Notes under the pieces: generated by a model
What the model was told of the DNA's origin: nothing
The model's database searches: none
What the model saw: the letters and a program-made list of their open reading frames with translations, nothing else
Position numbers and translations under genes: made by a program
Shown: positions 1-12,578 of the stretch, in pieces
Layout: each line of letters begins with the position of its first letter
Numbering within the stretch: the stretch's first letter is position 1
Origin: Botryotinia globosa
Taxonomy: Eukaryota; Ascomycota; Leotiomycetes; Helotiales; Sclerotiniaceae
Reading direction: 5' to 3'
DNA length: 64,000 nt
NCBI GenBank assembly: GCA_014898425.1
Contig: RCSZ01000019.1
Location: 1 to 64,000 of the forward strand

Positions 1-403
1 TCCGGTGACCTTATTCAACGCTACTCTACTTACTTTACTTGACCGCAATACTACTCTAGCTCCCGCAACTCCATGTCTGATAAGCTCATTACTATGACAC
101 CTACGTATCGGATAGTGATTGTTTCTTTGAACCCTGTTCATTTATTACACTTGATCATTCGTTGACTTACTCCCGAGATAAATGCTACGACTACCACACA
201 CACATACACACACACAAACACATCAATCTTCTCTACCCAAAGACATGGATCGTGGGAAAATTGCTTCTAATTCTATTCTCTAATTGGTCGTGAATGAACT
301 TATTTTGATATCTATAACTAATATACCCTCATGTAAATGCCCAAAATTAATCATGAAAGTCTCCTCAAGCTGCAAAAGTTGTGCTCAATAGGCCCTGCCC
401 ACA
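1..403. other. Intergenic, 3' side of the GAL10 gene
   Basis: I see no coding sequence here. There is a short CA-rich run near 196-217 (acacacac...). The stretch is the downstream flank of the epimerase gene and may hold its 3' UTR. Confidence 0.6.
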
Positions 404-1931
<1,528 letters not shown>

Positions 1932-2084
1932 GATTGCTGTGGTGTATGAGATTGGAATATCCTTTGAAGTATAATTTCGAAAAGGAGGAAGAGGGTTTTG
2001 TTAATAAGTTACAAGTTAATAACAAACAGCGAGAGAGAGGAATAATAAACGTAAATGTAAGATTCTCGGTCATGGGTCATGGGT

Positions 2085-2165
2085 CATGGGGGGAGAATAA
2101 AGCTCCAGCTACTCTGTACACCAAAAATGCTATGAATGGCCAATACATGGGGGGAGAATAAAGCT
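2085..2165. repeat. 20-bp direct repeat upstream of GAL10
   Basis: The same 20-mer (CATGGGGGGAGAATAAAGCT) occurs at 2085-2104 and 2146-2165, 61 bp apart and about 155-235 bp upstream of the GAL10 start codon. The first copy follows two extra units of 'gggtcat'. It could be a duplicated regulatory site or a local duplication scar. Confidence 0.7.
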
Positions 2166-2738
2166 GCAGATCGATGGTGGGGCAAGATTGGAAACTGGTG
2201 GGGCCCTGTATAAGGATAACCTCTATTATCCTTATTATCCTTATTAGATTAATAAAATTAATAAAATTATTAGAATTAGCTATTATATAATACAAATAAC
2301 GAAATTTTAATTACATTTATAAAAATATAATCTAATCGAAATTAATCAAAAATCGATTACTATTAGATCTTTATACAAGAATATCTTTATATATCCTTAA
2401 AAAAGATTACAAAAACTCGTGTCCTTGTAAAGAGATTTTATTATAATAAGTGAATAAATTATTGATATATCATTATACCTAGGTAGTATGTGTTGATGAG
2501 TAATGATAATCATATTTAATTTGCGGATAGATACAGGACAGAAGTTAGAACCGAGGGAGGAAAAGGATAGATGCATGAGATGATATTGAGGTTGAGGAAC
2601 GTTACTATAGCATGTGGTTAACGGTACAAGAATCTACTCATAGACTCATTATTAGTACCAGCCTACCAGGTTTATTTCCACTTCTCACACCTCCGCCACC
2701 GATTTAATTTCCATTATGCGCTCGAATGAAAGACGAGG

Positions 2739-2816
2739 ATTTATATCTCGGGATTTATATCTAGGTATTATATCTAGGTATTATATCTAGGTATTATATC
2801 TAGGTATTATATCTAT
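2739..2816. repeat. 13-bp tandem repeat (TATATCTAGGTAT-type)
   Basis: About five head-to-tail copies of a 13-bp unit (tatatctaggtat with small variants such as tatatctcgggat) lie in the region between GAL10 and the 852-aa gene. It is a simple minisatellite with no other structure seen. Confidence 0.85.
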
Positions 2817-3698
2817 TTATCGTCACATGACCTCGTCCCGTGACGTTCTCACAGTGTTTTGCTTTAAACTTTGATGACGACTTTCTCTGAAACCAGCATA
2901 CGCCAATTGTATGGAGTAAGGGTGGAACAATGGAGAATGGAGAAATGAGATGAGTCCACTACTGTTGATCTTGTCATTTCATTTTGATTGGGGCACCTGC
3001 AACCTTGGAAGTTAGGTACCAACCTATGGATCTATTGAGATTGTGGCTGGTGGCTGTGGCTGGTGACACAGAATCACATGGATGCTTCCAGCTGGAGGGT
3101 TGAAGTATCTATTCTGCCTCCACGGCAGTGGCCCTCGGAGAGCCAGCGGAGCGTCAATTCAATTCAATTCTATTCAATTCAATTCCACCACAAAGACTTC
3201 CCGTCACCTATGAAAGTTCTAGGAGATGGATACCTTGCAGATAATAGTGTCTTCTTCAACCCTCTTATTCTTGTGTCTTGGATCGATAGCACAAAGACTC
3301 TTGCTAAGATTCCTTCATGATTCCTTCACGATTCTTTGTTTTGTTATCCCTCCACCAGTTGACGCCTCATTCTTGTACTCATCCACATCCTTTGACTCCT
3401 TTGATGTATGTTTTCAAGACCTTTATATCTGAATGATACTACAAGACAATTACCCTTTCCAGTAAAAAAGGCGGGGAGGGATCGAGTTCCTAGCCAACTC
3501 TTTGTCTACACGCTTGATCAGAGTACCCAAATCACACATCGACGACAGCTAAGATATCTATTTTGCAGTCGTTGCTTTTGATGATGCTTTTCTTCGCTTT
3601 TACCGCATTCGGATTGCAATACTTCCCTTTTCATATATTTACGTTGGCCCTCGACAAATTATCCCAACGTGTGTCAAAGTTTACCTCTAAAGCTCAAG

Positions 3699-6257
3699 AT
3701 GCAATGCTCAAATCAAAATGGCAACGCGGTGGACACATCCTCCCAAGCACAGCCCATTCTTTCAAGTCAAAAAGAGCGTGTTTCAGGGGTGGTAGATTTA
3801 AGGAACTTTCTTGAATCGATAGCTCACATGAGAAGTAATGAAGAGAAAACCACTTACTGCTTTGAAACGCTCGAGGCATTAGATGTCAACAAAGATGATA
3901 TATTTGAATATATGAATACTGTCTTTAAAATACTTAAAAGCAACCCAGATTGGTGGAAGGACAAATACACTGAAGAGACTCTCGACAATCAACTTCTATA
4001 CTTTCGCCTAGGGATAGAGCAAAACATACCTCGGATTCGCAAGCGCCGCATAGAAAGAATCAATTATATAAAAGCTAGATGGTCGAAATATGAAGGAGTA
4101 TGCTCTTGGGTGGAGGACTCATCACAAACGAGCAATTTTCTTTTTCATCTGGCAAGAGTAGCAAAGAAGTTTCCACATTACCCGCATGCTCTACATAGAT
4201 TAAATGATGCGTTAATTCAACGCCTTTTGACATCCAAAAAGGGATCAAGGAATGGAAAGCGACTGCAAGGATCAGATTGTGAGAGGGCGATAAACATTGA
4301 AGAGGCCCGGAGACACCCTAGATCGATCTATGAAAATCTACAATTGAGTAGGAATCTATCAACAGGCTTATATGGCGATATAATTGAAGCCCACTATCAA
4401 GATGAGTCAGTGAATATATCTGCCAAGATTCTTGATGGAACAACTCTGTTGGAGGAAAATGGTTTATATTCACAACCAGATGCACCACATATGGAAGGTG
4501 CATCAGAACTATTCTGTGTTCAAGGGATGAATGGAACTGAGCCTATCAGCATTGACACCAGACTCAATGACTCTTCTCGAGAATTATCAAGATACACTAG
4601 ATTTGACGCGGAAGCGCATGAGCTTTCGCCTTCTATTGATAGTGACTCGGACGAGTCTATGATATCAAACTTTTCCGATACAGCTCACCAGCTCCTTTCC
4701 TGTCAATGCACAGTATCTTTTCGTCAAAAGATTGATACATTATACCGGACGCACAAATGGCGCCGTATGCCACAAAATGTTCTCAACGATGTTATGACTA
4801 TGCTCAATGTTACCATCAGAAACCTGACGCGAGTTTGTTCAAGGCACCAACGGAAGATAGCTGTTCTGTCTGGTCTCAAGGTCAAATACTGCAAACAGGC
4901 CGAGTTGAATGATAGAATGAAAGCTTTGAATACGGCACGTCTCAATGGTGAAGATGCTGTGAGGGCACTTAAGATCGGCGACGCGGGTGGCTGGTTCTCA
5001 GACTTACATAGAGTACAACAAGAGTGTGATGCATTGGGGCATTATAAATTTGCTAAGCAAGCAAGTTGGCCACCGAGGACCATTCAAGAACGACTTTTCG
5101 ACAAGGATTTTCTGAAAAGAACGCTTTTCTTTTTATTGTCGTCAGATGTTACAAGAGAAGGCAGTTGGGATTCTGAGGCTGCTATTCGCACCTGGGACGA
5201 GAAGGGATCTGTGAATCTCCCAATTTTCAAATGGTGGTGGATGGCAAATGATGGAGAAGTAGCTCGCATTGTCGATGAAGATCTGGAGATGTATAAACAT
5301 CACACTCGACAAGATTTTCATGGAAATGAAAACAAAGGCTGGCTCCCAACAGCTTTTCATTCTATCGCACAACAGCTAGTATCACAAGATCCCGTACATT
5401 ACGCCACTTACACAGCCTTAAGACCAGATCATTGGGCGAGCTTATTATCATATCCTAGTTATGCAAAGTACTCCGAGTTCGATAAAGATCACCCTACCAC
5501 AGGTGGCTTTGAACACATTGATCAAAATGTGAACAAGCTTTTGAAAGGGGAATTTAACATAAATGCTCAGGTCCAAGGCTCTGTTAGTCTCGATGACGAA
5601 GCTCCTCAAAACAGTACTAAGATCGTCCCTGGCTTTCACAAACCCGGGGTTCTCGCAAACTGGTGGGCAGGAATACCTGAAGAGCACAAAAAAAGCGGTG
5701 CTGTGACACGCATCCCAACTATATCGACCCCGCGACTCAACTGGGAAACGGTACCCTGTCTCCACGGCGAAGCGCGTTTCACCATGCCCCAAATCCCCCA
5801 CGGTGCTCAACCCCGCTATCCTGATATGCCTAAACGCCGCACCATTCTCCCCTGGATGTCCCGCGTTGCGGAAGACCACATGACGCTTCCGAATACGGAT
5901 CATGGGGCGGGGACAGTACAAGATGTTGCGTTGGCGCGAGTCGCGTGTATGCCACCTAAAGCGACACAAAGTGGGCAACCGATTTTCAATTCACATATTC
6001 CGTATAGATTTCCGGGGTGTGTGAGATTGGATTCTTTGGGGGCGTTGTCGGATGCGCTGCTGGGATTGAGAAGGTGGGATGCGCCAGAGGTGGTGGAGGA
6101 GCAGGAGATTCTTTTTGGGGAGGACAGAGTGAGAGCGAGGGAATTTATTGATGAGTGGAGGGACAATGCTACGAGGGCTGCGAAGAAGGCGTTTGAGATT
6201 GGGAAGAAGACGGAAATGAGAATTTTTGGATCGGATTCATATTGGAATGATGAGTAG
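3699..6257 (+). CDS. Unrecognised 852-aa protein with a phytanoyl-CoA-dioxygenase-like motif
   Basis: A single uninterrupted reading frame. I chose the first true ATG at 3699; the frame opens earlier, but only with GTG. Residues about 1-340 are hydrophilic and of no known family, with an acidic/serine patch near 310-325. The C-terminal 500 residues are richer in Trp and look globular. The block FEHID (H606-x-D608), about 40 residues later VSLDDEAPQNSTKIVPGFH (H647), then a Trp-rich stretch, resembles the metal-binding core of phytanoyl-CoA-type 2-oxoglutarate/Fe(II) dioxygenases. The HxD-to-His spacing is short for that family, so function is inference only. There is no signal peptide or membrane segment. 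It is most simply a conserved fungal hypothetical protein. Confidence 0.75.
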   Translation: MQCSNQNGNAVDTSSQAQPILSSQKERVSGVVDLRNFLESIAHMRSNEEKTTYCFETLEALDVNKDDIFEYMNTVFKILKSNPDWWKDKYTEETLDNQLLYFRLGIEQNIPRIRKRRIERINYIKARWSKYEGVCSWVEDSSQTSNFLFHLARVAKKFPHYPHALHRLNDALIQRLLTSKKGSRNGKRLQGSDCERAINIEEARRHPRSIYENLQLSRNLSTGLYGDIIEAHYQDESVNISAKILDGTTLLEENGLYSQPDAPHMEGASELFCVQGMNGTEPISIDTRLNDSSRELSRYTRFDAEAHELSPSIDSDSDESMISNFSDTAHQLLSCQCTVSFRQKIDTLYRTHKWRRMPQNVLNDVMTMLNVTIRNLTRVCSRHQRKIAVLSGLKVKYCKQAELNDRMKALNTARLNGEDAVRALKIGDAGGWFSDLHRVQQECDALGHYKFAKQASWPPRTIQERLFDKDFLKRTLFFLLSSDVTREGSWDSEAAIRTWDEKGSVNLPIFKWWWMANDGEVARIVDEDLEMYKHHTRQDFHGNENKGWLPTAFHSIAQQLVSQDPVHYATYTALRPDHWASLLSYPSYAKYSEFDKDHPTTGGFEHIDQNVNKLLKGEFNINAQVQGSVSLDDEAPQNSTKIVPGFHKPGVLANWWAGIPEEHKKSGAVTRIPTISTPRLNWETVPCLHGEARFTMPQIPHGAQPRYPDMPKRRTILPWMSRVAEDHMTLPNTDHGAGTVQDVALARVACMPPKATQSGQPIFNSHIPYRFPGCVRLDSLGALSDALLGLRRWDAPEVVEEQEILFGEDRVRAREFIDEWRDNATRAAKKAFEIGKKTEMRIFGSDSYWNDE

Positions 6258-7529
6258 GTTACTGTAGGTTTACAAAGCTGAAAGAAAGTGGAGGTTTTGT
6301 GTTGGGAGTAATAATTCATCGACAATGAACTACACATGGCATGGTGAGAATCTTGTGATATAATTCTGGTAGCAGCATTAGATAACCTGCTAATCCTAGG
6401 GAGGCTCTTGTGTAGAATGAATAGACTTGTAGCTACAGAAATGAATTCATATCATCCAGGATATCGAAGTTTGATGAATGGATATCAATGATAATATATG
6501 TTATATTGTGATATCGAGTTGCTGTATCAGCTTATAGGTATTTGCGTATGAGATGATGAAGTAATCGTGGCTGATCTGATCTCATACGGCAGATTCAATG
6601 AATCCCAGCCGAGCCAGGGTCATGGTCACGTGTCTGTCAAACCGTCTGAAGTAGGTACATAGGTAATGAGGCATTAAGCTTGCAGATTTGGCTAACTGAT
6701 TGCTTTGTTCCATAATCTTCATAGAACAAAGAATCAACACCGAGGAATGGGGAAAAGAAAACACAAATAATCAAAGAAAAAACATCCTTTGTATTCTAAT
6801 CATTTCATTTCAATTGACTGAATTCAATCATTACTTTGTACTCGATCAAGAAAAAAAAGGTCTTATTCAATTTCCTAGCGAGAAACTCCGTTTGCATCAT
6901 TAACTTAAATGGCCTTTGAAGCTATTGTGTCGTTCAATGTGTTCCGCGATATCGTGAACTCCAATATATCAACACGCGCCAAAGAATACAATCAACCATA
7001 ATCATTACTGCGCATGCGATTCGAATGCTTCACGAGATACTTTATTGATCTTGCTTCTTATTGAGACGCGTAGACGAAGAAAATACCACCGTGTTTTGTG
7101 CGAAAAAGTGAATCTGCGCTTTCATTGTTCTTATTCTCGAGATTCATCCGAATAGCTTCACAAGAGCTACGGGCTTGCAGGATCAAGAAGCAACAGTACA
7201 TCCAAAGTCTCCTCTCGGTATATCTCCTTCCTCTTTGCTTCTTGCTTTCTTCTAGAATCCGCAAGACGAGAATATTTGCAGTGCATATTGCGCATCACGA
7301 TAGCTTCAAAGGTAGGCACTTTTCCGTTCTCTCTCATTCATTCTAGATAAAACAGCTGCGTGCATCGGTTTGAGCTACTTATATTGACCTTATCGCTCCA
7401 AAATTTGATCAATTCTTACTAACTCATACATCTGCAGATATCAATTTCAATCTCGAGTTCCTCAAATACTTCTGAATCGTCTCACCCTATCGCTGCTAAG
7501 ATAGCAAGTTTACAACAAATTAGCAAATA
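6258..7529. other. Intergenic, probably including the SUN gene 5' UTR with an intron
   Basis: No coding gene seen. Near the 3' side, a branch-like CTTACTAAC followed by CTGCAG (acceptor at about 7438) and an upstream GTAGGC donor candidate near 7312 suggest a 5'-UTR intron of the downstream SUN gene. An ACGCGT hexamer lies at 7066-7071. Transcript data would be needed to fix the 5' end. Confidence 0.45.
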
Positions 7530-9926
7530 ATGTCTACAAGACGTACTACTCGAGCTGGTAGCCGCACTGCTACTAGTGTTTCCGGATCCAATGCTGTTGG
7601 CCCCGAAGATATACCAGCAGCTCGAACGCCAGGTAGAGGACGTCCTAGAAAATCGGCTGGCTCAGTGATTGGTTCTGAACGCGGCGCTGGTCCCCCTCCC
7701 GTGGCAGCTTCTACAAGTACTGCGTATGGGACAAATACACTTGCACTCCCAAATTATGGTCCAAGAGTGGCCCCATTGGCCAACGACATCTCTTCTGTCA
7801 TTGAAGGTCTTTTAGAGCCAGAATCTTCTAGCAAGGGAAGAAAACCTAGAGCAAATTCTCCCGAGGAACCAATTCCCGATGGTAAGTCCACCCAATTCTA
7901 TTTTTTAATCAGATTTTTGGCTAATTTTATAAGTTGATGCTCGTCCTGCCAAACCAGTCCCTCATGCTCCTGCTCACATTCCTTCTATGCGCTCGAGGAC
8001 TGGGCCTGTTAAACGACGACTTCCTCCAAGTGCCAATCGAAATTTCCAGAATGAGAGCCAATTGTACGACAATGCTAGCATCATGTCTGATTCATACCAA
8101 CAACAAGACTACGATCTTCATATCTCCACCCCTTTGGACGAAGACGAGCTAAACCGTCGTACTGCATTACGAGATATCATGGAAGAACAACAATACATGC
8201 GGGGTGGTGCTCCAACTGGGCCGATATTAGAGCTTAGGGATGGAACTGTTGTTGACGTCGGACAGGGTTTAAGATGGCCATTCAGGTTGTAAGTGAAATG
8301 GATTTGGCTGTTTATGGAATCAAACTGACTATCTATAGTTTTGCAAGGCTTACCAAGGGCCTCTTCAATCTTTTTGGCGATATTACCAAGTCTTTAATAC
8401 CGATGTTTCTTCTTGGCCTCATAGCCTTCATTGCATGGACTATCTTCTTGAATAGTGGCGAGCCTAGCCTGCGTTGGTATGGCACCGATATGTCGTCAAA
8501 TATTGGACAGTTTATCCCATCGCAAATTAAACATCCCACTCGAATATTCGCCCCAGGGGATCTCAAGGAAGTGTACCGCCGTCTGGATGCTGCGGAAGCT
8601 GACATAACGTTCCTCAAGCATCGTTCCTCAATTGACAAAAATGCTCTGGAAGAAATCCAGAAATTACTTCCAGATTTCCTTGTTCTTGAGAAGGACTATG
8701 CTGGAAAACCAGCTCTCCCTGCGAAACTTTGGCAAGCTATGCGAGACAAGATTCGAAGTGATCCATCTCTCATTCCGGAGCCTGTCTATGTTACTTCCGA
8801 TGGTTCTCCCGATCGTCCTTCAACCTCTCCCTCCCCATCTGATATTCGTAGTACTGGAGCTTTCAATCCCAAGCAATTTGATCGATGGCTTGAAAGTAAT
8901 AGACTCAAGATCCAGGGCTGGGCTGGCTCTGAATTTGACGGTCTTCATCAAGCTCGAATACAACAACTTATCAAAGATGGTAAGATTGCCTCGAGAGATG
9001 ATGTCATCGAATTGATCAAGAAGGAATGGAAAGATAAGTCACCAGAGGTTAAATTGGAGCTTCAAAAACACATTACAGATTTAGAAGACAAGGTCACGAA
9101 TCTTGGGAAGAATGCTCTCACCGCTGGGCAAGTGAAAGCAATTGCTAAAGCAATTAGCATAGCTCAAATCGAAGCTCTTTCGAACGCAAATGTCAACCAA
9201 GGGGCCGCTCAACCCCTTCGACGTATGGATCATTTCGCCAAAAGATCCCATTCTGCTGTCATTCCTCGTCTCACCTCACCTTCTTACCGATTTCCACACA
9301 TGGATTTTGGATTTATTCACAGAAGTATTGCCTTGATCTTCAATCAACCCATCCCCCTCCCCAATTCCGCCGATACAGCTCTTACCGCATGGGACGAAAT
9401 TGGTGATTGTTGGTGCTCACCACAACAAAATGGTAACGGCCCGACACTTGGTGTCGTGACGGCTAATCATATCTGGCCCGACCAAGTCGTTGTGGAACAC
9501 TTCCCTCAATCCGGTTACGAAAATTCAGGTCTCTCACCTCTCTCAGCACCAAGCCACATGGAACTTCTAGCCTATATCCCTCACACCCCTACCTTCGCGA
9601 AAGTCAAAGTGAGCTCTGATGAAATCTTCCCAGATGAAAATTATGATGATCTTGAATCTGGCTGGGTAAAGCTGGGCGATTGGACATACGATGCTTATGG
9701 TGCAAGCACTCAAGCTTTCACGCTACAAGTAGATCTTAAGGATTTTGTAACGGAATCGGTTGATAACATCAAGAACGATACGTCTGCTAGTAATAAATTC
9801 TTGATTAGGAGTAAGGGGAATCATGGCAATGGTGAGGTGCCTTATACTTGTCTTTATAGACTTAGGTTACATGGAGATGTGAGACCAAATGAAAATACTC
9901 TTTACACGGGGATTAGTGAAGATTGA
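7530..9926 (+). CDS. SUN-domain nuclear envelope protein (Sad1/UNC-84 type)
   Basis: Inner-nuclear-membrane half of the LINC complex; SUN proteins bind KASH partners in the perinuclear space and anchor spindle pole bodies, telomeres or chromatin. Exons 7530-7881, 7934-8288 and 8339-9926 (352+355+1588 nt) give 764 residues. The N-terminal ~230 residues are basic and low-complexity (RTTRAGSRT..., GRGRPRKS) and would face the nucleoplasm. One membrane segment is at about 255-273 (LIPMFLLGLIAFIAWTIFL), followed by a helical/coiled region (about 310-500). The C-terminal SUN domain is at about 529-762, with WDEIGDCWCSP, the VEHFP strand and the final CLYRLRLHGD. Of the two-exon bridge options, the GTAAGT donor at 8289 is the one that keeps frame. 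The family is certain; orthology to Sad1 is likely. Confidence 0.92.
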
Positions 9927-10882
9927 GGCGGGGGACGTATACATTCATCGGGCGTTGTTTTCCTTTATCGAATTTGATTTGCTTTTGTTTGGCGAGGGGG
10001 TTTACCTTACTTGGTCAGGGGTGTATATGGTATGGTGCACAATGGGATTGGAACGGATGGGATGGCACTGCACTGGGAAGGAAATCTCACTTGTCGCGCG
10101 TTCACTTATTATATGAACAAAGCTGGATTGTACGGACATGGAGTGGCATTCTGGGTGCTTTTGGATGGGGGGTGGCGTATGAGGATACATACCTACCCTT
10201 GATTCAGCGTGCACACACATACTATACTTACTGTACATGGAACTCCGTCCCTGTCTGTGTCTTTGATATGCAGGCAGTTGTAACTCAGGTTTGGTAATGA
10301 AGAAGGAAATATGTATTTTTGGAATTTTTTCGAGGTGCTTTTTGGTTGTGTGGTGTGATGTGGTGTGATGTGAGTGTATGTGCAAATGTCGAATTTGACT
10401 ATCGGTAATCTTTCGAGAACGAAAGAAAGTAAGGATGGAAAAGGAAGAGAAAACTACACATGACTCTCTAAACAATGCATATCCATATCCATATCCATAT
10501 CGAAATGCACATGCACATGCACGTTCATATTCAAATTCATCCATCCAGAATCAACTAATCAATAATATATAAAGCATGTAAAGATTCATTGCTCTATACC
10601 GTACTGTACATTATGCCATCCATGCTGTTCAATATATCTGTATTCTGTATTCTCTTGAATCTTCTTCATGAAGTGAAGACTCTCGTCTCTAGTGGTATCA
10701 TGCATATGCATCATTATTCCTCTTCTTTCTTTCGGTTTCCCCTTTCTCACTTCCTCGCATTTTATATGTTTCCTCTCTCTCTATTTAGTATTCGAGTATT
10801 CCCTCTCCCCCCTATGATTCTTCCTCCTATGCTTTTTCAGCTTTTCGCTTCTCCTCGTTACATCCTCCCATACCCTCCACCC
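9927..10882. other. Convergent intergenic region between SUN and FAD1
   Basis: Holds the 3' flanks of two convergent genes. Simple repeats are present: gtgtgatgtg-type units at about 10348-10378, and catatc and catgca units at about 10477-10523. CT-rich sequence lies at 10720-10930. No coding gene seen. Confidence 0.6.
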
Positions 10883-12095
10883 CTAATAATCCCGACCCAA
10901 TCTCTCCTCCTCATCCTCCACCAATTCATACGCAGGTCGAAATTTTACTTCTCCTTCCCCATCTCCCTTGCTATCTTCGGCAACTAGTACGGGATTCGGA
11001 TGCGTATCGGTTGTGCCTCCTAATGAGGTATAGCCTTGATCGTAGAGCGGACAGTAGGGGATATTGAGGTGGCGGATGAACTATGAGGGTTGTGTTAGTA
11101 TTTTGTTGCGAGTAGTTTTTGCTTGATAGACTTCCAGAGTTTTAGATCTTGGAATAAACTCTAGAAAAGAGCGAAGGAAAGGAGTAAGAGGGGAAAAACC
11201 CCAAGCACGAAAAATAATGAAACAATCATAACTCACCCCCCATATCTCTCGATAATGCCAATCAATCACCGGATGCACCCTCATGAACCTAGGCCATCCT
11301 CCATCCGTCAAATCAAAATGTGTCAAATCCGCACCATGCGGATCTGTCCTTCTGGTGCCCACCAAAATCGCCTTCACAACCGGGTGATCGTGTAAGTATT
11401 GCGTAAATGCTTCTTTCATCGGGGACGCGTAGCGCGAGAGTTGCAGATGGTAGTGTGCGGAGGACGAGGCGACAAAGGTGTCGACTTCGGGGAAGGGATG
11501 CGGGGAGAGGATGTAAACGGAAGGGAGAGCGAGGGGGAGGGGTTTCGGTTTCGGTTTCGAAGATGAGGGTGAGGATGAGGATGAGGATGAAAAAGAGGAT
11601 TGGTGATTAGAGAGCGCGGTGAGGAGGAGAATCAGTAGAACGAGACAGTCTTTTCCGCCGTTGTAGGAAAATGATATTTCTTCTAGACTGTGAGGATTCT
11701 CACATCTTAGCACAGTTTCATGATACTTAATACTCAATTCCATTCCTCGCACACAATCGCAAAATCCTCTCGCAGAAAACGTACCTATATCTCTCCAAAC
11801 ACTCCCTAATAACGCCCAGCGCAATCCTCGTCTGTTCCTGCACCCCCCTCAAGACCTCCTCCTCCTCTCCAAACTGTTCTTCCAGAAACCCATTTACTTT
11901 CCCCGCCACCTCATCACATCTCTCTAGCAGATTGCTCACTTGATCTATATTCCCATTCCCATCCTTTCTTTCTCCCACTCCAAAATTCGCAGCATTTGTA
12001 TCCGTATCCGGGTCCCCTCTCTCAGCGCAAGCAGCCTGCCATTGCTTTTCAATATGATTGTCATCTCTGTCCTGCATATCGCGTAATCCTCTCAT
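10883..12095 (-). CDS. FAD1: FAD synthase (FMN adenylyltransferase, PAPS-reductase fold)
   Basis: Transfers AMP from ATP to FMN to make FAD. Minus-strand exons 11785-12095, 11237-11732 and 10883-11080 (311+496+198 nt) give 334 residues. The introns are 52 and 156 bp. The ATP-grasping loop SYNGGKDC is at about 126-133. The central block GTRRTDPHGADLTHF, then WPRFMRVHPVIDWHYREIW, is the flavin/adenylate site signature, and the last exon supplies the family end PYCPLYDQGYTSLG. A Ser/Lys/Pro low-complexity insertion sits just after the nucleotide loop (about residues 150-175) and is unusual. The acceptor for intron 1 was chosen because it is the only one that keeps the SYNGGKDC frame. Confidence 0.92.
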
Positions 12096-12578
12096 ATCAT
12101 TATCTGTCCCTTAATAACCCATTTACCTCTCAATCAAGAACTCTCTCTGGCATAAAAAATGATTAAAGCAAAGCAAGAAAGAAAGAAGGAAAGAAAAAGA
12201 AGTTCTGCACAACTTGAGGGTGGGAGGGTTCCCGCGCCGTCGGATTACCTCCGAGTCGAATTGGCTTCGGGGCTCCATAAAAATGTGAGGTAAGCTTCAC
12301 ATGGGCAGACGGACCAATCGTGGTGGTGTGAGCTGTGATTACTTGTTGGAATGTGGGGTTTAGGTTGGAGGGGTAGTTTTAGCCAAGATTCGGTGAGATG
12401 GGTTATGGATTAGGGGTCTTGATTTGCGATACCATGAGATGGATATGTAAATATTTGACACTAGGACAAATAACAGAGCAAGAAATTCAAAAAGGGTATT
12501 ATATATAAAGATTCAATTCTGATCTGATTATCAACGCTATTTTTACATTTTATGTTACTCCTACTCCTAATGCCAAAA
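12096..12578. other. Intergenic between FAD1 start and DBP4 end
   Basis: Contains the FAD1 promoter (an A/G-rich tract at about 12165-12200, CT-rich on the coding strand, typical of fungal promoters) and the DBP4 3' UTR. No gene seen. Confidence 0.6.

Larger units (their letters stand above)
1932..3698. other. Intergenic / shared upstream region of GAL10 and the 852-aa gene
   Basis: This is a 1.8-kb divergent intergenic region. It holds a 20-bp direct repeat (2085-2104 and 2146-2165), a very AT-rich patch at about 2205-2480 that looks like a RIP-decayed transposon scrap, a 13-bp tandem repeat at about 2739-2816, and a run of AATTC units at about 3156-3185. No convincing coding sequence is present. 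The open frames at 3063-3432 and 3563-3814 have no recognisable protein character. Confidence 0.6.

Noticed and set aside
7066..7071. ACGCGT upstream of the SUN gene as a cell-cycle box
   Set aside because: About 460 bp from the start codon and possibly upstream of or within the 5' UTR; a single hexamer is weak evidence.
10002..10544. 180-aa minus-strand frame rich in His, Thr, Tyr and Gly-Tyr repeats
   Set aside because: Created by simple repeats (gtgtgatgtg, catatc, catgca) in the convergent 3' region; no start context, no domain.
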